NCBI GenBank assembly: GCA_034440455.1
Contig: JAWXCB010000129.1
Span: 4,992 to 68,991, forward strand
Direction: 5' to 3'
Length of the DNA: 64,000 bases
Origin: JAWXCB01 sp034440455
GTDB taxonomy: Bacteria > Bacteroidota > Bacteroidia > Chitinophagales > CAIOSU01
Part shown: in pieces, positions 24,299-33,025 of the stretch
How the letters are laid out: each line of letters starts with the position of its first letter
How positions within the stretch are numbered: the first letter of the stretch is position 1
Translations under genes and position numbers: made by a program
The notes under the pieces: generated by a model
The model's database searches: none
The model's input: the letters and a program-made list of their open reading frames with translations, nothing else
Told to the model about the DNA's origin: nothing

Positions 24299-25948
24299 AT
24301 GAAAAAATCTTTCCTTTTTCCTGTTGCCCTCCTACTTGTGTTCCTGAACGCGCCCCCTGTTGTTGCGCAAAGCACCTTTTCGCGCGTACATCAGATTCTG
24401 CAAGCCAACTGTACTTCATCCGGCTGCCACGGCAGCGACAATACGCAGGTGTTTGATTTATCCGGTTCGCAAACGGATATGTATAATGCGCTTGTTGATG
24501 TTGCCGCAATAAATGAAATTGCCGCTTCAAAAAATAACAAGATTGTTGCGCCTGGCTATCCAACCCGTAGTTTTTTGATGAAGAAAATTATCAATGGATT
24601 GGGCGCTGACCTTGTGCTTGAAACAGGCGAAGGCAATGCGTGTCCTCAGAATTTACCTGCGCTTGCGAATGCAGAGATTGAATTGGTTCGCCAGTGGATT
24701 ATGTTTGGCGCGCCACAATCGGGACAAGTGGTGAGCGAACAATTGCTGATTGATTTTTATGACGGAAATGCGCTGCCGCAAATTGAGGCTCCGCCCGCGC
24801 CACCCGCAGGACAAGGCTTTCAGATACATGACGGTCCAATTTTTCTCGCGCCTGGTGATGAAAAAGAATTTCAATGGAAATACAACACTGAATTACCGGA
24901 AGCAATTGAAGTAACGCGCGTGGAAGCAAAGATGAGTCCGCAGTCGCATCACTACATCGTATATAAATACAATGTTGGTCATGGCAGTACAGTTGATGAA
25001 GGACATGTTGTGATTAGCAGTATTCTCGGGCAGGCGGATGTGCAGTTGAATGGCAGCATGATTGCAACGTGGCAATATAACCGCGACCATGAGTTGCCGG
25101 CAGGCACCGCTTATTTCTGGGAAGCAGGCGCAGCGATGAATTCCAATTTTCACATAAGGAATTACGACAACGATTCAATTCTTGCGGCACATTCTTATTT
25201 GAATGTTTACACACAACCGCAGGGCAGCGGAGCGGTGGAAATGTTTTCAGAGCTTGCCCCTTACGGTGGGCTGTTTAATCCTTTTGCGCTGAATGTTCCC
25301 AATTCAGGCACAACGGTTTTATCGTTTGATCAAACGGAAAATGAAATGTGGCATTTTTGGATTTTACAGGGGCACACGCATAAGCTGGGGAAGGATTATG
25401 ATATTTTTCTGCGCAACAGCAATGGCTCGCGCGGTGATAAAATTTATGAGGGCTTCTTTAATTATGAGGACGGATTCAATCAGGGCTTTTATGATTTTGC
25501 TCATCCGCCCGTGCTTGAATTTGCTCCCATGCGCGCAATAGATATGAGCAATGGCTTAATTCATGAAGCCACGTATGAAAACAACGGACCTTCCGATGTT
25601 GGCTTCGGGATTACTACTGCCGATGAAATGTTTATCACCTACATGCACTACACGAAAGAGACGCCTACTGCGATTCGCAGCGTAACTGAAAATTCGGGCG
25701 CATTGCATGTGTATCCGAATCCTTCGAGTGGAAATTTTAATGTCAGCTACGCTTTGCCCCAAAGCGGCAATGTGCTGATTGAGTTGTATAATGTGTTGGG
25801 CGAGCGTGTTGCTGTTTTGAAAAATGAAAATCAGCTGAAAGGAAATTACACAGAACAAATCAGCGTAAAAGATTTGAATACGGGTGTTTGTCTTGTGAGA
25901 GTAAATTCTAAGGACTTTTCAGCCACGAGAAAAATTATCGTAGAATAA
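24299..25948 (+). CDS. Secreted protein with Cx4CH motif, monooxygenase-like region and T9SS tail
   Basis: 549 residues with a signal peptide (about 1-24, ending VVAQ). The N-terminal domain has QANCTSSGCHGSD, a Cx4CH heme-attachment-like motif of a kind found in exported cytochrome-like proteins; heme binding is inferred. The middle (about 165-420) contains SPQSHHYIVYKYN and HFWILQGHTHKLGKDYDIFL, His-rich stretches resembling copper type II monooxygenase folds. The C-terminus (VYPNPSSGNFNVSY, LYNVLGERV) is a T9SS type A sorting domain. Overall function unknown. Confidence 0.8.
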   Translation: MKKSFLFPVALLLVFLNAPPVVAQSTFSRVHQILQANCTSSGCHGSDNTQVFDLSGSQTDMYNALVDVAAINEIAASKNNKIVAPGYPTRSFLMKKIINGLGADLVLETGEGNACPQNLPALANAEIELVRQWIMFGAPQSGQVVSEQLLIDFYDGNALPQIEAPPAPPAGQGFQIHDGPIFLAPGDEKEFQWKYNTELPEAIEVTRVEAKMSPQSHHYIVYKYNVGHGSTVDEGHVVISSILGQADVQLNGSMIATWQYNRDHELPAGTAYFWEAGAAMNSNFHIRNYDNDSILAAHSYLNVYTQPQGSGAVEMFSELAPYGGLFNPFALNVPNSGTTVLSFDQTENEMWHFWILQGHTHKLGKDYDIFLRNSNGSRGDKIYEGFFNYEDGFNQGFYDFAHPPVLEFAPMRAIDMSNGLIHEATYENNGPSDVGFGITTADEMFITYMHYTKETPTAIRSVTENSGALHVYPNPSSGNFNVSYALPQSGNVLIELYNVLGERVAVLKNENQLKGNYTEQISVKDLNTGVCLVRVNSKDFSATRKIIVE

Positions 25949-25954
25949 TTCATT

Positions 25955-25980
25955 GGCACATCGGCATATCAACTCATCAT
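25955..25980 (+). repeat. Octanucleotide array, GGCAYATC units
   Basis: Units GGCACATC, GGCATATC, AACTCATC in a row just after the stop codon at 25948 and reaching the stop of the tetR gene. Same unit family as 28573-28604 and 38175-38206. Confidence 0.6.
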
Positions 25981-26576
25981 CTTTTCACAATTCCGAAAAA
26001 CTTTATTTTGAAATACTGCTTGAATGCTTCTTCCAGCGTCAGTTGATGACTGTTCAGAAAATCAGGGTCGGAAAGTGATTGCAGGAAAAAACGATCGCTC
26101 ATTACAATCAAAGAGGTGTTTGCATTTTCCAATGCCCCGCTTTGAATGCCTTCCTCATAATATTCGCGCAGAATCTGCAAGGCATATTCAATGAAGTTAT
26201 TTACGGTTTTCCAAGTTGCGGGAAAAAGATGTTTCAAATCTGAGAGAAACGTGTTGGAGATGCCGGAAATATTTTTCGTCAAATCTTCCAGACTCAGAAA
26301 GTAGCGCTCAAGATAAGGCGTTTGATTATCCATCAGAATAGCGCTGAAATGACTCACCTCGCTGAGTTTCACTGCCACACAGAGTTCCACAATCTCCTCG
26401 CGTGATTTGAAATAGTTATAGACTGTAGCCTTGCTTACATTCAGCATTTCCGCCACATTGTCCATCGTGAAATCACGTAATCCTTTCTTTTGAAAATGAG
26501 GAATAAGCTCCTTTGCCCATTCTTCTTTTTTCTCAGGATTATTCTTTCGTTTTTTCTTGAGTGATTTCCTGCCCAT
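25977..26576 (-). CDS. TetR/AcrR family transcriptional regulator
   Basis: 199 residues. The N-terminal HTH is clear: LRDFTMDNVAEMLNVSKATV then YNYFKSREEIVELCV (about 34-68); the rest is a helical ligand/dimer domain. The basic N-terminal tail (GRKSLKKKRKNN) is unusual. It is divergent from alkB across a 144-bp gap that contains a palindrome, so it probably regulates alkB and itself, possibly in response to an alkane-derived or fatty-acyl ligand (inference). Confidence 0.92.
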   Translation of the reverse strand: MGRKSLKKKRKNNPEKKEEWAKELIPHFQKKGLRDFTMDNVAEMLNVSKATVYNYFKSREEIVELCVAVKLSEVSHFSAILMDNQTPYLERYFLSLEDLTKNISGISNTFLSDLKHLFPATWKTVNNFIEYALQILREYYEEGIQSGALENANTSLIVMSDRFFLQSLSDPDFLNSHQLTLEEAFKQYFKIKFFGIVKR

Positions 26577-26595
26577 CCTTTTTTATATAATCGTA

Positions 26596-26626
26596 GCAGC
26601 CTTCGACTTCGCTCAGGCTGACAAAT
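26596..26626. repeat. AGCCTTCGACTTCGCTCAGGCTGACAAA repeat
   Basis: Short hairpin-capable element (CAGCCT...AGGCTG) in the tetR-alkB gap. A nearly identical copy lies at 41972-42003. Confidence 0.75.
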
Positions 26627-26649
26627 GGCTATATGCGAACATTTGCAAG

Positions 26650-26677
26650 GTAAACTTTTTTAACTAAAATAGTTTAC
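26650..26677. promoter_or_regulatory. Candidate TetR operator in the tetR-alkB gap
   Basis: Two nested inverted repeats: AACTA-AAA-TAGTT (26662-26674) and outer arms GTAAACT (26650-26656) / AGTTTAC (26671-26677). A -7-like TAGTTTAG lies downstream at about 26696, with GTTTAC as a possible -33, so a bound regulator would overlap the alkB promoter. Binding is inferred. Confidence 0.5.
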
Positions 26678-26720
26678 TTTTTAAAAAATCTTGCTTAGTT
26701 TAGAGTAAAATAATTCAGTC

Positions 26721-27788
26721 ATGAATCTGAAACCCCTTCGCTACACCTTTGTATTCAGCGCGTTAGCATTTGGAATTGTTTCTCTGCTGGCGCACGGCAT
26801 CTGGACGTTTGCGCTGCCGCTCTACGCATTCTTATTTGTTCCGCTGCTGGAGCAAATCATTCCCGCAACAGGGACCAACCTCACCGAGGAAGAAGAGGAG
26901 CAGGAAGCAAAAAATCCAATGTATGATTATGTGCTTTATATCATGGTGCCGATTCTGTATGGCTTTTTGATTCTCGGAATTTTTTCACTGCAAGAACCCG
27001 GATTGACAACGCTTGAGCTTGTCGGAAGAATTTTTTCCATCGGACTTGCGCTCGTTGCTGCGGGCATCAATATCGGGCATGAACTGGGACACCGCTCAAC
27101 GTGGCATGAACAATTCATGTCAAAAGCGCTTTACCTGCCTTCACTGCAAATTCATTTTTTCATCGAGCATAATCGCGGACATCATAAGCATGTGAGCACC
27201 GAAGATGATCCGGCATCTGCGCGCTATGGCGAACTGCTCTACACGTTTTGGTTTCGCTCGTGGATAGGAGGTTACATCTCTGCATGGAAATTGGAAAATG
27301 AGCGGCTGAGAAAAAAGGGAATCCGCGCTTTTTCCATTTACAACGAAATGATTTGGTATGAAATCATTCAGGTGCTTTATGTTCTTGCAATAGGAATTTT
27401 TGCAGGATGGAAGATTGCGCTGTTTCTTGTGATTGCCGGAATGATTTCAAAACTGCTGCTCGAAACGATTAACTACATTGAGCATTACGGATTAGCGCGA
27501 AAAAAAACGAAAGATGGTTTCGAGCGCGTGCTTCCCGTGCATTCTTGGAATTCAAATCACTGGGTTGGCAGAGTGCTGTTGTTTGAGTTGACGCGCCACT
27601 CCGACCATCATTACAAGGCATCGCGCAAATACCAAATCCTGAAACACTATGAAGATGTGCCGCAGATGCCGGGAGGTTATCCGGCAATGATTTTACTTTC
27701 CTTCATCCCTCCGTTGTGGTTTTATGTGATGCACCGCCAGATTGAAAAGTTCAAGCGGGAAAGCGCAGGGGGAATGGCGCTGGCGTAA
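26721..27788 (+). CDS. alkB: Alkane 1-monooxygenase (AlkB-like)
   Basis: A 355-residue integral-membrane non-heme di-iron hydroxylase that oxidises medium-chain alkanes to 1-alkanols. The His clusters HELGH (120-124), HNRGHH (150-155) and RHSDHH (292-297) plus NYIEHYGL match alkane hydroxylases. About six membrane helices. No rubredoxin gene is next to it; a ferredoxin-reductase-like gene lies 8 kb upstream but need not be related. Divergent tetR gene suggests inducible expression. Confidence 0.93.
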   Translation: MNLKPLRYTFVFSALAFGIVSLLAHGIWTFALPLYAFLFVPLLEQIIPATGTNLTEEEEEQEAKNPMYDYVLYIMVPILYGFLILGIFSLQEPGLTTLELVGRIFSIGLALVAAGINIGHELGHRSTWHEQFMSKALYLPSLQIHFFIEHNRGHHKHVSTEDDPASARYGELLYTFWFRSWIGGYISAWKLENERLRKKGIRAFSIYNEMIWYEIIQVLYVLAIGIFAGWKIALFLVIAGMISKLLLETINYIEHYGLARKKTKDGFERVLPVHSWNSNHWVGRVLLFELTRHSDHHYKASRKYQILKHYEDVPQMPGGYPAMILLSFIPPLWFYVMHRQIEKFKRESAGGMALA

Positions 27789-27790
27789 CT

Positions 27791-27871
27791 TGTCATGCCG
27801 GACTTGTTCCGGCATCCCACGATAAAAGCACCTCAGAAATAAGGGGATGCCGGAACAAGTCCGGCATGACA
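27791..27871. repeat. Perfect 28-bp inverted repeat (ATGCCGGAACAAGTCCGGCAT family)
   Basis: Left arm 27791-27818 and right arm 27844-27871 are exact reverse complements, and each arm contains its own smaller palindrome (ATGCCGGA..TCCGGCAT). It lies between alkB and the next gene and could act as a terminator-like hairpin. Related arms occur at 14833, 16031, 48040-48112 and 50424-50453. Confidence 0.9.
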
Positions 27872-27920
27872 CTTTTACCTCTCTGATTTTACTATCTTCG
27901 ACAATCTTAAATCAAACACT

Positions 27921-28481
27921 ATGAAAAAATTCTTTTTTATCGGATGCTGCTCTTTAATTTTTTCTATTACAATCGCGCAAACCTTCATAGAAGGAAAAAC
28001 TTTCCCCAACTCACTCGACACAGAAAAAGGCGACCTCGTGCTGAATGGCGGTGGCGTGCGAGAAAAATTGTGGATTGACTTGTATGTGGCTGGTCTTTAT
28101 CTCACTGCAAAAAACAAGAATGGCGCTGAGATAACAAATGCTGATACAGAGATGGCAGTGCGTCTGCATATTGTCTCCAGCATGATTAACAGCGAAAACA
28201 TGAGCGAAGCAATTAACGAAGGTTTTGTGAAATCAACAGGGGGAAATACTGCGCCCATTAAAGACAAGATTGACGCATTCATTAACGTGTTTGCAGAGCC
28301 GATAAAAGTTGATGACATTTTTAAACTCGTTTACCTGTCGGGAGAAGGTGTGAAGATTTATAAGAACGAAGTCTATAAATCAACTGTGAGCGGAATGGAT
28401 TTCAAAAAAGCATTGTTCGGCATCTGGCTTGGCAATACACCGGTGAGCGGGAGCTTGAAAAAAGGAATGCTGGGGAGTTGA
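27921..28481 (+). CDS. Exported chalcone isomerase-like protein
   Basis: 186 residues with a signal peptide (about 1-19, ending TIAQ). LVLNGGGVREKLWIDLYVAG and the C-terminal FKKALFGIWLGNTPVSGSLK are typical of chalcone-isomerase-like proteins (PF16036). Bacterial members probably bind lipids or fatty acids rather than isomerise chalcones. It stands alone. Confidence 0.88.
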   Translation: MKKFFFIGCCSLIFSITIAQTFIEGKTFPNSLDTEKGDLVLNGGGVREKLWIDLYVAGLYLTAKNKNGAEITNADTEMAVRLHIVSSMINSENMSEAINEGFVKSTGGNTAPIKDKIDAFINVFAEPIKVDDIFKLVYLSGEGVKIYKNEVYKSTVSGMDFKKALFGIWLGNTPVSGSLKKGMLGS

Positions 28482-28486
28482 TTTGC

Positions 28487-28518
28487 TGATTCGATAATTC
28501 GGTGATTCGATAATTAAG
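28487..28518 (+). repeat. Octanucleotide array, TRATTCGR units
   Basis: TGATTCGA, TAATTCGG, TGATTCGA, TAATTAAG: four 8-bp units starting five bases after the chalcone-isomerase-like gene. The same units reappear at 39550-39589. Confidence 0.8.
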
Positions 28519-28572
28519 AGATGCCACGCTGAGCGCAGGATTTGTGCGTAGGCGAAAGGGGACGAATTAATT

Positions 28573-28604
28573 GGCACATTAGCATATCGGCACATTTACA
28601 AATT
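28573..28604 (+). repeat. Octanucleotide array, GGCACATT units
   Basis: GGCACATT, AGCATATC, GGCACATT, TACAAATT: four 8-bp units ending seven bases before the FMN reductase start. Confidence 0.75.
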
Positions 28605-28611
28605 ATCCTTC

Positions 28612-29180
28612 ATGATAAAGATCGTAACCATTCAGGGCAGTATGCGCAAAGGCAATTACACTGCGTTTGCAATGGCATTAGTAATTGATGAATTAAAAAA
28701 CAACCCGATGTAGAAGTGGTCGCCATTGACCCTGCTGATTACAAACTGAATTTTCCCGGAGTGAGCGGTGAGAACGACAGCAAGAAGTTGCAAGCTATAG
28801 TTGGCAGCGCAGTGGGTGTGGTTCTCGCTTCGCCCGAATATCACGGCACGTTCAGCAGCGTGCTGAAACTCGTGTTTGAAAATTTCAGTTTCCCATCTGA
28901 ATTAAAAGGGAAGCCTGTTTCGCTGCTGGGTGTTGCTGCCGGAAGAATTGGCGCAATAAAATCTCTTGAATATTTGCGGAGCGTATGCGCGCACGTTGGC
29001 GCGATGGCGCTGCCCTACTCAATTTCCATTGCCAACGTGCATCAACTGTTTGATGCTCAGGGGAACTGTACGGATGAAGCAACGGAGAAAGCGATTCGCA
29101 GCGTTGCGCAAAATCATATCGAATACATCCGCAGGCATGTTTGCCAGGGTATTTCAATGGAAGAGATGGTGAGAAAGTAG
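28612..29180 (+). pseudogene. NAD(P)H-dependent FMN reductase, frameshifted
   Basis: The frame from the ATG at 28612 gives IKIVTIQGSMRKGNYTAFAM and stops at TAG 28711. The -1 frame continues as PDVEVVAIDPADYKLNFPG and then a full flavodoxin-like body (VLASPEYHGTFSSVLKLVFE, LLGVAAGRIGAIKSLEYLRS). Joined, they give a normal protein of about 189 residues. The break falls at A AAA AAC (28695-28701), in exact phase to be a -1 slippery heptamer, but a one-base indel in the A6 run is the simpler explanation. The product would reduce FMN or quinones with NAD(P)H. Confidence 0.85.
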
Positions 29181-29183
29181 CGC

Positions 29184-29214
29184 TTTGGTTTTCCTGTAGC
29201 ATTCTTTATATTTA
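29184..29214 (+). promoter_or_regulatory. Candidate promoter of the beta-helix surface protein
   Basis: TTTG at 29184-29187, a 19-bp spacer and TATATTTA at 29207-29214 (one mismatch to TAnnTTTG). It lies about 20 bp before the ATG at 29234 and partly just after the reductase stop. Confidence 0.5.
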
Positions 29215-29233
29215 GAATACCAATTCTGCTGCC

Positions 29234-32200
29234 ATGAAATACTACTTGCTTCCACTCCTTCTGATAACCCTTTCGCAATCGCTCCGCGCTCAAACCAACG
29301 TAAGCGGCTACATCCTCTCCAACACCACATGGACACTGGCGAACTCGCCTTACATCGTTACAGGAAATATTTTGGTGAACAATGGCGTAACGCTCACCAT
29401 TGAGCCGGGCGTAACGGTGCAATTAGACACGACCAAATCGTTGCAGATTGATGGCGAATTGATTGCGGTTGGAAATGCGCAAAACAGAATTACGTTCACA
29501 GCAACTGACACGACTCCTGCAAGAGGCAGTTGGGGCAGAATACAGTTTTCGCCAAATTCTACCGATGCAGTATTTGACACTTCAGGAAATTATATTTCGG
29601 GCAGCATTTTGAAATATTGCGACATCCGCTATGGTGGCGGTGTTCCGGGGGATGTTACGGTGTATTGCGATACGTCTGCGCCCTATTTCTCGAATTGCAG
29701 AATATCTGATTGTTTGAAACATGCTGTTTATTTTGTTAACGCTGTTGGCAGGGTTGATTCATCATCAATCAGGAATTGTGGGGGAACGGCCATTTCGTAT
29801 GTTAGCCCTGTTGCGGCTAATTTGATTGTAATAAATGACACGCTGGAGGATAACGGAGGAGGAATCATCCGAAGTGCGAATGGCTCTTTTACTAACACTA
29901 TTGTTCGGGATTGCATCTTTACAAACTCAGGCAAAGCTTTAGTTGTGGGAAGTTCTACTAACACAATTATTTCAGATAATGTGTTTACGGCTAATTTAGA
30001 CGCAATACAAGGAGGGTTAGGTGCAAATGTTAATATAGTAGGCAATATTTTTATTGGACAAACGAATAGCGTTATAGGTTCATCAGCATGCTCTTCTCAT
30101 TATAATCTCTATACTCTTACCGCAACTAATCTTACTATAATAGACAATCATATTGAAAATAACAAAGGTGCAATATATGTCGTTGCGAGCTACTGTGTCA
30201 TACAAGGAAATATCTTTCGAAATAATCAGTTTGATAACGAAATTCCTTGCAGTTGCGGTGGTCAAAACTGTGGTCCTGGTAATTGCTTTTGTGAATACAC
30301 TTTGATAAAAACGTTTAACGCACGCGGTGCGATACTGAATAATGTTTTTGATGGAAACACAAACACTCAGACACATTTATATTCCAAACATTTTATCTCT
30401 ATTTCAGGAGTGTGGGAAATTGCCAATAACTTATTTAATAATAATTCACCGAGTGACATTTATTGCAATGGAAAAGCGAACATTTGTAGCAACAAGTTTC
30501 TTAGCAATTCAGGAAAGACAATTTCTTGCTATGGCTCAATGGCCGGTGCCTTCATTCATGACAATGAATTCACCAACAACTCTGATGATGGCTCAATTGT
30601 TTCAGTAAGTAATAACTCTGTTATTAGCAACAATGAGTTTCGCGGCAATTCCTGCACAGGTGCTACGATTATTTCTATTACGGCTGGTAGTCCTTTAGTG
30701 AGAAATAACAGGTTTATAAGCAATTTGAATTTTAGTTGCCCCATTATCTCTATTACTGCCAGCAGCAATGCTAATATTCATAACAATGATTTTCTGGATA
30801 ATAGCGGGTTAAGCGGTTTACGCATCAGTGGCAATACCTTGCTATCCATAATAGAGCAGAACAATTTTGTGAATCCAGATATTCAATACGAAATAGAAAA
30901 CCAAATTCCATTCGGTCCCGGTGCCAACTTCAATATCTCCAATAACTATTGGGGCACCACCGACACCGCGCATATTGATTCAGTTATCAAAGATTACTTT
31001 GATGATGCGAATCTTTCTGTTGCGCTTTACCTTCCGGTGCTTACTGCTCCGGCTTTTGTTGATACGAATGCTTCCTGCACCAGCGTGGTTTGCTCGTTAT
31101 CGGTGAGCGGCACAGTGGTGAATGCCTCGTGTTATGGAGGCGGAAATGGTTCGATTAATATCACAGTTTCAAACGGGACAATTCCTTATAGTTATGTCTG
31201 GAGTAATGGAGGAACAGGTGAAGACCGCAGCAATTTGATAAGCGGGAATTACACAATAACAGTGATTGATGCGAACTTTTGCTCTGCCACAAAATCATTT
31301 TCAATCAGCCAGCCTTCCTCGCCTGTGGCGGTAGTGAGCGGTGTTGTCTCAAATGCAAACTGCAACACAGGCGGCACAATCAACATCGCTGCGGGAGGAG
31401 GAACAAGTCCTTACACTTACAACTGGGGCAGCAGCATCATCACCCAAAACCGCACGGGCTTGAATCCCGGCAATTACTCCGTCACAGTCAAAGACAATAA
31501 CAATTGTACGGCTACTCGATCATTCACTGTCGGGCAGGATGCAGGTCCAATCATCAGTAGAGTAGTGACAAACGCAAGTTGCCATAACGGATGTGATGGT
31601 TCAATCAATGTGTCAGTGACGGGCATCGCGCCATTTACATACAATTGGGGAAATGGTTTAGGTGCAAGCGAAGACACGAGCGGGCTTTGCGCAGGGACTT
31701 ATAATGTGACAGTTGCCGATTCCAACAACTGCGGCATCGCCACTTCATTCACCATTATTTCACCTGCTGCTTTGGTTGCTTCAGCAAGCATCACGAATAA
31801 TGTCAGTTGCTTCGGCTTCAGCGATGGCGCTGCAACGGCTACTGCTAATGGAGGAACATCGCCTTACAGTTTCCTGTGGAGCAATTGACAAACCGCAGCT
31901 ACCGCCACCGGACTTTCCGCAGGAGTTTATGCTGTCACATCAACCGATTCAGTCGGATGCACCGCTTCGGCATCTGTTACAATTCCTGATGGATACAATG
32001 TATTTGCCGGAGCCATTGGAGGTCCGATAACTGTTGAAATAAATCAATCCTCCACGTATATCGTTAGCGCGAATCCGAATTACAGCTATGATTGGAACAC
32101 GCTCAACGGCATTATCTTATCAGGACAGGGAACAAATAGTATTGAAGTTGCCTGGACTTCAGCAGGCACGGGACTCGTTGAGTTAATCGCGCAGGAACAA

Positions 32201-32818
32201 GGATGTTCGGACACGGTTTCAAAATCGGTTACAATTACTGACACAACACAAAACTGCTCTGCGCTTTTTTATTTATATCCCGACACGATTCCGCACAGCT
32301 ATTTTGTAATCAATACCGCATCGGGAATCCCGCAGCTTTCCTATTCATAGAACTGGGGCGATGGCAGCGCTGCTGATACCGTGCCTTATCCCACGCATAC
32401 TTACAATGCAGCAGGTTTCTATAGCATCTGCCTCACGATTACAGATTCAGCAGGTTGCAGCGACACGTATTGCAATCCCTATTTCTTGCTGAAGGCGGAA
32501 GATGAGAGCAGCGCAATGATTCAGGTAAATGTGTATCCACCCACATTCACAGGCGCACATCAACCCGAACTGGAAAAGATTATGCTCTATCCCAACCCCA
32601 CAGATGGTGCGGTAACGCTGAAAGCTGAGGGCATATTCGGGAAAGCAACATTCAAATTATTGGATAGTATGGGCAAGGAACTGTCACAACAAACTGTTCA
32701 AGGAAATGAACTTGGACAAGGAGTGGGTGTTGACTTGTCTCAATTGAGTAGTGGATTGTATTTCCTGAAAATCCAAACTGAAGAGGGAAACCACTTTATG
32801 AAAGTGGTCAAACACTAA
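29234..32818 (+). pseudogene. Large beta-helix/SprB/PKD surface protein with two in-frame stops
   Basis: One reading frame of 1,195 codons broken by TGA (31886-31888) and TAG (32348-32350). Order: signal peptide (1-19), right-handed parallel beta-helix (about 25-600, many NNIF/ISNNxF turns), SprB-type repeats (about 615-900; NASCYGGGNGSINITVSNG, GNYTITVIDANFCSAT), a PKD-like region (NWGDGS...YSICLTITDSAG) and a T9SS type A tail (IMLYPNPTDGAVTLKAEG). Each stop replaces an expected residue by one base change: Gly in WSNGQT (GGA to TGA) and Trp in YSWNWGDG (TGG to TAG). As it stands, the 884-residue product lacks its secretion tail. Confidence 0.85.
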
Positions 32819-32823
32819 CCGTT

Positions 32824-32924
32824 GTCTGAACTGTGATTACTGTGATGAATAGGAGGAAGCATTATTGTTCCGATAGTAAAATCATCATGTCAATCACACT
32901 CATCAAACAAATCACAGTTCAGAC
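32824..32924. repeat. 15-bp inverted repeat (GTCTGAACTGTGATT)
   Basis: GTCTGAACTGTGATT (32824-32838) and AATCACAGTTCAGAC (32910-32924) are perfect reverse complements separated by 71 bp rich in TGTGAT/ATCACA-like words. It lies between convergent genes. No coding potential. Confidence 0.8.
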
Positions 32925-33025
32925 TGTAATGATTATAATGGCTTGTATTTTTATTCTCCGAGCGATGAAACCGCAACTTGATACTTCCGAAAGTTAACAG
33001 CAACCCGATTTCAAGATTGTAGGCT

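Noticed and set aside
15527..32350. Alternative genetic code (TAG or TGA read as sense)
   Set aside because: TAG ends ftsW, murG, the S23 gene and the cys leader, and TGA ends pepP, lptC and the ATPase gene, at conserved C-termini; the internal stops are better explained as nonsense mutations or errors.
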